Shown here piece after piece: positions 58,111-64,000 of a DNA stretch of 64,000 nt. How positions within the stretch are numbered: the stretch's first letter is position 1; the number at the start of each line of letters is the position of its first letter. Origin of the DNA: Geomonas sp. RF6 (GTDB lineage: Bacteria; Desulfobacterota; Desulfuromonadia; Geobacterales; Geobacteraceae); NCBI RefSeq assembly GCF_021044625.1, contig NZ_CP087999.1:513001-577000 (forward strand), written 5' to 3'. Below the pieces are notes generated by a model. It was given only the letters and a program-made list of their open reading frames with translations, did not search any database and had not been told where the DNA came from. Made by a program: the position numbers and the translations under genes.

Positions 58111-61100
58111 TTACGGACGCACTTTCACACGAATGACATCCGTGGTGTTCGGCGGGGCAATCTCGTTGTTGTTCGGGTGCGTGCCCGACAACCAGAGGAT
58201 ACCCTCGCTGGCGACCGGGAACTCCGTACCGGTATAGCCAGTGTTTGCATTGTTGCCGTAGAACTTCTGGGGCCACACTTTACGTGCGGTATCAAGAGCA
58301 GAGAAGTTCATCTTCAGGTCGTCCAGGAAGTCGATGGTATCGTACTGCAGCCGCTGGCTGTAGGTACGGCCATGGACATAGGCACCCGGATCGCGGGCGA
58401 GAACGTTGAGGTTGAAGCACGCTCCCATCAGCCTCATTGCCTGCTGCTTGGTGAGCTGGCCGCCACGCGTCCAGTCAGTCACCGCAGTCTTGCCAGCAGG
58501 GTCCTTCGTGAGGTCATAGAAGTACGGATGTGCAGCAGAGTTGTAGGAGATACCGTAGTTCCACAGGATCGTCTTGATCAGCTCAAGCGTATCCTGATAC
58601 GGAACTCTGGCCGGCTCGACCTTCACTGCCATGAAGTTTTCCATGTTGAGCCCTTGGGTGTGGGCGTGGCACGGGAGGCAGATCTGTTTGATGGTTTCAT
58701 CATCCAGTGCAGTCAGCTTGTGACCTGCACCGGTACGATTAGCAGGGACATCACCGGCGTAGAGGTCGACATGGTCTTTGTTGAACTCTGCAGAGGCATT
58801 CCCTTTGTGCGGCTTGTATGCCTGAATGTGGCAGTTCACGCACGGCCCTTGCTGGCTGAGGTAATCGGTGTTCTCGATCCAGAGGTTGTCGTCAGCCTCG
58901 GCAGGTGCAAGAAGGGTGGTGCCGATGATGCGGTGTGCGCTCTTCTGACCGCCGGCGATGCCGCCAGGTGTGCTGGCGTTGTCAGGGAGGAGGGTTTTGC
59001 CGTAAGTCTTGGTGCTGGCAAAGGCAGCCCCCTCGAGGTTGGACGGCGCCGGAGCAGTCAGGGTGGTGAAGTTGATGAAGCCTGCTTTCATGTACATGAT
59101 GCCCGATGCTGCCATGTAGTGGCTGTTCTGGAAGCCGAAGTTAGAAGCTGTCACGTTGGCATCGGCGGAGATTGCCGCCAGGTTGTCACCATTGACGCGG
59201 CCGGCATGGCAGGTGATGCACAGGTTGGAATCGCCGACATTCGGGAACTGTGCAGCGATTTTGCTCTTAACCGTCAGCTTGGTGCCTTTGTCGACGGTGC
59301 TTACGTTGTAGAATGCGGTAACCTGCGGAACGGCAACGCGTGCGCCGGCGGCGTCGGTGTGGCAGGCCACGCAGGACAGTACTTCGTTGGGCCCTTCAGT
59401 TGTTGCGGCCCAGGCTTTCGCATCGGTGAAGTTGCTTGCTACAAACTTCTTGTAGCCGGTAGCGGTGTGGCAAACAACGCACTCGCTCTGCTGTGCCCAG
59501 TTGCGACCATTCCAGGGGGCTGCGGTGAGTTCGCCGTGGCCGGACTCGGCATAGGCAGCATTAGCTGCCGGAGTTGCATAGTGGTACTGGGTCTTCGTGT
59601 GGCAGTCAACGCACTCGCTACGGCTAGTGATGTAGGAAGCCTTGATAGCGGAAGAGACGTTAGCGAAGTGCTTCGATACGAGCGCCTCGTAGTGGCAGCC
59701 GTTGCAGCCCTGGGTTGCCGCGAAAAGCTTCCCGTCCTGTTTCTCCTGGGAAGAGGTGGCCGCGCTGGTTGCTACGGTTGCACGTGCGGAATCGTTGTTG
59801 ACGCCATCATCAAGGAAGTCGATGGTGTCGAGCAGGATCGCACGGGCGTATGCCGGGTTATGCGCCCAGGCAGCAGGATCGGCGTTGGTGAGGATGTGCC
59901 AGTTGTACCAGGCGCCATTTGCCTTGCTCGCGGTTTCGGCATCAGCAGCCTCACCGGGTGCCTTGCCAAAGCGGCCCCAGCGCACTGCTGCACGCTCGGT
60001 GTAGATGGTATCCGTCCCGCTAGCGTTCACGAAGAGCGGGAAGAGTTTTTTCTGAACAAGGCCAGTAAGGACTTTGACTGCTGCGTTGTAGTTGGTTTTC
60101 GCACGCTCCACATTCTCGTTGCTGAAACCGGAATCGTGGCAGTACTGGGTCATGCAGCTTGCTTCGGTGACTTCGGCCTTCAGACTGTGCGCGTTGTGGC
60201 AGGTTGCGCAGGGCCCTTTCTCGGTGTTGAGGCTCATGCCAGCGCCGGTGTGATGCTTCGGCAGGTTGATGTAGTTAGCGGCGGCAAACTCGTAAGCGCC
60301 GGTACCGATGAAGGTCTGGCCGATGTTTGCTGCATGCTGGTAGAAGTTGGTCTGACCGGAGGTGTAGTTGCCGAGAGCGTAGTAGTCCTTCACGACGCTG
60401 CCGGTGGTACGACCGGAGTGGCACGGAACGCAGATGTTCGAGTTCTTGAATGCAGGGAAGGTGACTGTCTTATCTGTCTGACCAGCCTGTACGAACCTGG
60501 CGACATAGCCGTTCTTCAGGGTGACGTTACCATCAGGGATGATCATGTCGGTGCGCAGAGCACCTTCAGCAGTCTTATGACAGGTGATGCAAGCCATGAC
60601 TGCGTTGGTCTCACCAAGCTTCAGTTGCAGACGGGTAAGGCCGGTGGTCTGGTTGGCGAAGGTGAGGAAGCCGTAGGTGGTGTGGCAACGGTTGCAGTTG
60701 CTGTTGTGACGGGTACCGTAGACGCCAGGCTTGAAGTCGTTCTCGCGGGCTTTCCAATCGTAGTGGGTGAATGCGTTCATGGGATCTGCGGATACGTGAC
60801 CGTGGCCGCTCTCAGCATAATCGGCATTCATGGTGTTGTTGTGGCCATGGCAGTCAACGCAGTTCATGCCCTGTGCCATATACTGCGGTCTTGCGGTCGG
60901 GAGAAGGTTCTTAGCGTTGTCGTTTGCACCGCCGCTGGTTGCTGAAGTCTTGGCGCCGCCGCCGTGGGTGCGAGCAAGCACGCCAGTGGAGCTGTAGACA
61001 CTAAACTTCCCGCCCGGGGTGTGGCATTTCTGGCAACCGACAGTGCGCTTGACAACGGCGGAGTCTGCCGAGTATGCAGCGAATACCGCCTCGGTGGAGT

Positions 61101-63108
61101 GCGGGTTGTGGCAGCCGGTGCAGGCTTCGCCGGTCGGGCCGCCGATGCCGTCAAGGATTGCGTATTTGCCAGTGAAGTGCGTGGATTTTTCAAAAGCTGC
61201 AACGGACCAGCCGTGGTTTCCGCCTGCGTGGCAGGTATAGCAGGTCGTACGAGCGTTAGCTGCCAGCCCATGGGGATCATGGCAAGCCATGCAGGCATTT
61301 CCACCATAACGGCTGTACTTACCTGCGCCGTACGGCGAGGAGTACGCCACGTAGGTGAGGGCTCTGCCGTCCTTCACATACTGAGCGGGGGGTGTAACGT
61401 CAGCAGGAGCCATCCCCGGACGGAAGTGGCAACGATAGGCGCAGGTCTTCACAACCCCATTTTCTTTTGTTTTGTAGCTGTCGTTGGCGTTGAGATACCC
61501 GTCAGTCTGGGTGCCAAGATTGGTAACGGTCGGGCCGGAAACCGTAACGTTCATCTGCGCGGTGAACTCGGGGCCCACCTCCAGGCTGCTATTCCAGTGC
61601 TTGCTGGCAAAAAACTCAGCAGGAACTTTCCCGTGCTTCGAGCCGGAGTGGCAGTAGGTGCAGGTGTCGTTGTAGGTTTTCGCCAGGCCGTGGGAAGAAG
61701 AGGCGTTCTTGAACGAACCATCCGTTTTGAGACCGTCTGAGTGACAAGCTTTGCAGCCATACACGCCGCTCTGCGTGATGTTCTTGAAGTGGCACCTGAC
61801 ACTGCAGGTAACTACACCCCATACGCCCTTTTTGAGCTCCTCGGTTGTGTAGCTCTCGTTTGCGTTCAGGATCCCATCGATCCCGGTAACCGGATCACGG
61901 AACTCGGGGCCGTACTCGTAGTGGTTGTTCCAGTGGCGGCTGGAGGCAAATTTTGCCGACGCTGCGCCAAGTGCCGGCCACTCCTGGTGTCCGGTGTTGT
62001 TCGGGTCATGGCAGGAAGAGCAGGTCCTGTCAACAGAGTCAGCAAGCACGCTGCCCGGGTTGCGATTGCTGTGGCAGGAACTGCAAATAGAATTCTTATT
62101 CGCGGTATCGCTGAGGATGTTGAAGGTGAGGGTCTTCTCGGCCTTCCCGCCATGAGTTGTCGTTGCAACGACCTTGATCGTTTTAATACCCGCAGTGGTC
62201 GGCGTGTAATTTACCTCAACCTTGTTGGGGGCCGCGATCGGATACGGCCTGGTCTGAACAAGGCTTGGGTCGCTCAGGGTGTAGGTCACGAAGCCATCAT
62301 TCGTTGTGCTGTCAAGCGTGAGGAGAATCGGCTTTTCCTGGTTCTCCACACCGTTCAGGTTGCTTGCGGCAAAAGACAGCGTGATGTTCGGCACGAGCGC
62401 AAAGCTTGCCTTCACGACGTTCTCGGTGTTGTTTGTGGAAATGATCATGTCCCTGTAGTACCGGACCCCAGTTCCACTGATGTTTGCGCCAGTGGACTCC
62501 AGCGGAGCTTTGTCAAGGATGCTGGTCACGGTGTAGTCGGCATTGGGGGCGGCATACACCCTCACCTTGGTGCCAGCTGCCAGTCCGCTGAGGGCGACTT
62601 TGCCGTCGGTCCTTGCGCTGATAATGCCACCGACCAGTTTGTCCCCTGCGCCAAGACGCTGCACGTACACGGCCCCGCCTTTGGGAGCGGCCGCAGTACC
62701 GGCATCGGTGCCGAAGAAGTAAAGGGAGTAGGTCACAGGAGTGAAGTAAGCGACGACCGCATGATTCTTGCCGTCGGCAAGAACCGGAAAGGTCGGCGTC
62801 GTATCAGCAACCGTAACACCGTTAACGACCTTAGTCCGCATCGCGCCATCTACAACGATGGAGGAGATCGCGTACGGCTTCGCCGGCGATGCGTCGGGGG
62901 TTACGGTCACAAGGACGTTCTCGCCTGCCGCCACCTGCCTGTAGCCGATGACCGCCGATTTTGCGTCGGCGGTCCTCGTCACGATCGTGCTAGCGCCACC
63001 CGCCACGGCCCCGAGCCCGCTCGCAACCTTCGCCGTCAAGGTCCATGCGTTGGCGAATGCCGGTAGTGTGAGGACGAGGGCACACATTAACCCTACTTTT
63101 CTCAACAT
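58111..63108 (-). CDS. secreted giant c-type cytochrome, up to 23 hemes (unit C)
   Basis: 1665 residues, the largest protein in the window. Signal peptide MLRKVGLMCALVLTLPAFANA, then about 330 residues of beta domains. I count 20 CxxCH sites, two CX3CH (CSVRCH, CAYRCH) and one CX4CH (CMTQYCH). Order: a nine-site lead region (CSSCH, CSSCH, CSVRCH, CKACH, CTYCH, CAYRCH, CMACH, CYTCH, CTGCH), module 1 (CQKCH, CVDCH, CNRCH, CITCH, CVPCH, CATCH, CMTQYCH), a heme-free linker ending TIDFLDDG, and module 2 (CNGCH, CVDCH, CVVCH, CVACH, CITCH, CVNCH, CLPCH), then TDWTRGG, YVHGRTYSQRL and YDTIDFLDD. It should be extracellular. Modules 1 and 2 match those in unit B. ATG 63108 has AAGGAGAA upstream. It is 86 bases after the tetraheme stop. 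Confidence 0.95.
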   Translation of the reverse strand: MLRKVGLMCALVLTLPAFANAWTLTAKVASGLGAVAGGASTIVTRTADAKSAVIGYRQVAAGENVLVTVTPDASPAKPYAISSIVVDGAMRTKVVNGVTVADTTPTFPVLADGKNHAVVAYFTPVTYSLYFFGTDAGTAAAPKGGAVYVQRLGAGDKLVGGIISARTDGKVALSGLAAGTKVRVYAAPNADYTVTSILDKAPLESTGANISGTGVRYYRDMIISTNNTENVVKASFALVPNITLSFAASNLNGVENQEKPILLTLDSTTNDGFVTYTLSDPSLVQTRPYPIAAPNKVEVNYTPTTAGIKTIKVVATTTHGGKAEKTLTFNILSDTANKNSICSSCHSNRNPGSVLADSVDRTCSSCHDPNNTGHQEWPALGAASAKFASSRHWNNHYEYGPEFRDPVTGIDGILNANESYTTEELKKGVWGVVTCSVRCHFKNITQSGVYGCKACHSDGLKTDGSFKNASSSHGLAKTYNDTCTYCHSGSKHGKVPAEFFASKHWNSSLEVGPEFTAQMNVTVSGPTVTNLGTQTDGYLNANDSYKTKENGVVKTCAYRCHFRPGMAPADVTPPAQYVKDGRALTYVAYSSPYGAGKYSRYGGNACMACHDPHGLAANARTTCYTCHAGGNHGWSVAAFEKSTHFTGKYAILDGIGGPTGEACTGCHNPHSTEAVFAAYSADSAVVKRTVGCQKCHTPGGKFSVYSSTGVLARTHGGGAKTSATSGGANDNAKNLLPTARPQYMAQGMNCVDCHGHNNTMNADYAESGHGHVSADPMNAFTHYDWKARENDFKPGVYGTRHNSNCNRCHTTYGFLTFANQTTGLTRLQLKLGETNAVMACITCHKTAEGALRTDMIIPDGNVTLKNGYVARFVQAGQTDKTVTFPAFKNSNICVPCHSGRTTGSVVKDYYALGNYTSGQTNFYQHAANIGQTFIGTGAYEFAAANYINLPKHHTGAGMSLNTEKGPCATCHNAHSLKAEVTEASCMTQYCHDSGFSNENVERAKTNYNAAVKVLTGLVQKKLFPLFVNASGTDTIYTERAAVRWGRFGKAPGEAADAETASKANGAWYNWHILTNADPAAWAHNPAYARAILLDTIDFLDDGVNNDSARATVATSAATSSQEKQDGKLFAATQGCNGCHYEALVSKHFANVSSAIKASYITSRSECVDCHTKTQYHYATPAANAAYAESGHGELTAAPWNGRNWAQQSECVVCHTATGYKKFVASNFTDAKAWAATTEGPNEVLSCVACHTDAAGARVAVPQVTAFYNVSTVDKGTKLTVKSKIAAQFPNVGDSNLCITCHAGRVNGDNLAAISADANVTASNFGFQNSHYMAASGIMYMKAGFINFTTLTAPAPSNLEGAAFASTKTYGKTLLPDNASTPGGIAGGQKSAHRIIGTTLLAPAEADDNLWIENTDYLSQQGPCVNCHIQAYKPHKGNASAEFNKDHVDLYAGDVPANRTGAGHKLTALDDETIKQICLPCHAHTQGLNMENFMAVKVEPARVPYQDTLELIKTILWNYGISYNSAAHPYFYDLTKDPAGKTAVTDWTRGGQLTKQQAMRLMGACFNLNVLARDPGAYVHGRTYSQRLQYDTIDFLDDLKMNFSALDTARKVWPQKFYGNNANTGYTGTEFPVASEGILWLSGTHPNNNEIAPPNTTDVIRVKVRP
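60136..60156 (-). other. CX4CH heme-binding motif in unit C cytochrome
   Basis: Codons for CMTQYCH, matching position and sequence of the motif in unit B. Confidence 0.75.
61426..61443 (-). other. CX3CH motif (CAYRCH) in unit C cytochrome
   Basis: The codons give Cys-Ala-Tyr-Arg-Cys-His, one residue longer than a normal heme site. It is followed by FRPG; the related site at 61789 is followed by FKN. Both have Arg before the second cysteine, so they are copies of one another. Heme attachment is plausible but unproven. Confidence 0.65.
61789..61806 (-). other. CX3CH motif (CSVRCH) in unit C cytochrome
   Basis: The codons give Cys-Ser-Val-Arg-Cys-His. It lies in a repeated unit (LNANESYTTEELKKGVWG before it, LNANDSYKTKENG before the other) of about 120 residues, so the odd motif was duplicated with its surroundings. 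Confidence 0.65.
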
Positions 63109-63194
63109 GTATATTCTCCTTTTTTGTAAGTTTTCATTGCATTCCGCCTCCTGTAATCACCGCTTACAAGATGCGAATGATACAGGCTCCACCA

Positions 63195-63992
63195 TTACTT
63201 GATATGGCAGGAGATGCAGAGGGCGGACCCTTTGTTGGTTGCGAGCAGCAGGTAATTCGTTGCGCCGTCCTCGTCCTTGTTCTTCTTGTTGTGGACGTCG
63301 TGGCAGGTGGCGCAGGTCATGATCGGTTTGCCGCCCTGGCTGGCGCTGGCCCAGAGACGATCTTCGATAGTGATGTTGCTGCCATAAAAAGTAGATTTCT
63401 TATTACGCACCCACTCATCAACGCCGGGTTGGTGCACGGCTTTGATGTCGGGATCATTTCCTACACCACCTACACCAATCGGACCGTCAGCGATACCACC
63501 ATCGATTTTGTCGTATATGAAGCCGATCGGGTGGTCGTTGGAGAGGTTCCCTTTTGCTCCTACTGCCGGGGTCGAGAAGAGGTTGTCGTCCTGCTGGAGG
63601 GTCTTGCCGCCGGTAAAGGCGTAGTGGGTATCAACAGCAACGGAACCATCGTGGCAGCTCATGCAGAGCTTGGAGGGGCCTTCCATCATCGTCGTCGGAT
63701 CGATGTTGGCGTCGATGGTCGCGGAAGCATACGGAGTAAAAGTCTGGCTGGTCACAGTGTGGGACCAGAGCGGGAGGTAGTCGTTGCCGTCGGTGATGGC
63801 GTGGTGAGGGGTGTGGCAGTAGGCGCACACGCGGCCTTGGGTGGCCTCGGGGTCGTTGCTTCCGATTGCACCGTAGATGGTCATGTCGTGGATGGAACCC
63901 GGAACCCCGGTTCCAGCTTTCTGCCCGGCTAAAGCGAGGCTTCCCGTCAGGGCAACGAAAGTCATTGCTGCCAAGATTGTCTTCTTGTTCAT
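63195..63992 (-). CDS. tetraheme c-type cytochrome (unit C)
   Basis: 265 residues. Signal peptide ends LALAG; CAYCH at 56-60, CMSCH at 110-114, CATCH and C-terminal CISCHIK. It is close to the unit A and B proteins; the variable loop is six residues longer (DGPIGVGGVGNDPDIKAVHQ) and the motif after CATCH is DVHNKKNKDEDGATNYLL as in unit B. It starts eight bases inside the window edge, so upstream control elements and any partner regulator genes are not visible. It is cotranscribed with the giant cytochrome downstream. Confidence 0.94.
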   Translation of the reverse strand: MNKKTILAAMTFVALTGSLALAGQKAGTGVPGSIHDMTIYGAIGSNDPEATQGRVCAYCHTPHHAITDGNDYLPLWSHTVTSQTFTPYASATIDANIDPTTMMEGPSKLCMSCHDGSVAVDTHYAFTGGKTLQQDDNLFSTPAVGAKGNLSNDHPIGFIYDKIDGGIADGPIGVGGVGNDPDIKAVHQPGVDEWVRNKKSTFYGSNITIEDRLWASASQGGKPIMTCATCHDVHNKKNKDEDGATNYLLLATNKGSALCISCHIK

Positions 63993-64000
63993 TACTTAGC

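Overview
The window looks like a chromosome segment of a GC-rich, iron-reducing-type deltaproteobacterium (Geobacter/Desulfuromonadales-like). The evidence is the number of secreted multiheme c-type cytochromes with CxxCH motifs, sigma-54 promoter elements, many two-component systems, and dispersed palindromic repeats. No rRNA or tRNA gene, CRISPR array or transposase gene was found. The organism assignment is inference; no database was searched.

Layout. (1) 1-9152: the start of a DEAD-box helicase gene (rhlE) with a terminator-like hairpin in its leader, a BaeS/BaeR-type two-component system, two small hypothetical genes, a triheme cytochrome, an OmpA-type outer-membrane protein with calcium-binding repeats, and an NrfJ-like lipoprotein. 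(2) 9563-17172, minus strand: a probable three-gene operon for large exported proteins, one with dockerin repeats, one with a cohesin-like domain plus many Ig-like repeats and a dockerin-like tail, and one lipoprotein. (3) 17173-19394: a structured intergenic region and two paralogous small exported proteins. (4) 19513-25982, minus strand: unit A, ordered response regulator, histidine kinase, tetraheme cytochrome, 9-heme cytochrome. (5) 26065-30354: a repeat lipoprotein, an NHL beta-propeller lipoprotein and a three-domain NrfJ-like lipoprotein. (6) 30953-50004: a glycan island containing a flippase, sugar epimerases, an aminotransferase, a sugar C-methyltransferase, a radical SAM enzyme and at least six glycosyltransferases. 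It is bracketed by two paralogous TMTC/PMT-like membrane proteins with TPR tails. (7) 50247-57867, minus strand: unit B, with the same order as unit A but a cytochrome of 16 heme sites. (8) 58111-63992, minus strand: unit C, a tetraheme cytochrome plus a cytochrome with up to 23 heme sites; its regulators, if present, lie past the window end.

The main discovery candidate is this thrice-repeated cassette. Each unit has a near-identical tetraheme protein followed by a large modular cytochrome. The large proteins share an Ig-like N-terminal region and a seven-heme module present once (A) or twice (B and C), so heme number grows by module addition. Units A and B each carry a strong sigma-54 -24/-12 element before the tetraheme gene, and each is preceded by its own OmpR-family regulator and kinase. 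Near-identical terminators close all three units. The glycan island lies between A and B, so its product might coat, anchor or glycosylate the secreted cytochromes; that link is inference from position only.

Two families of palindromic intergenic elements and a block of 36-base tandem repeats are scattered between genes.
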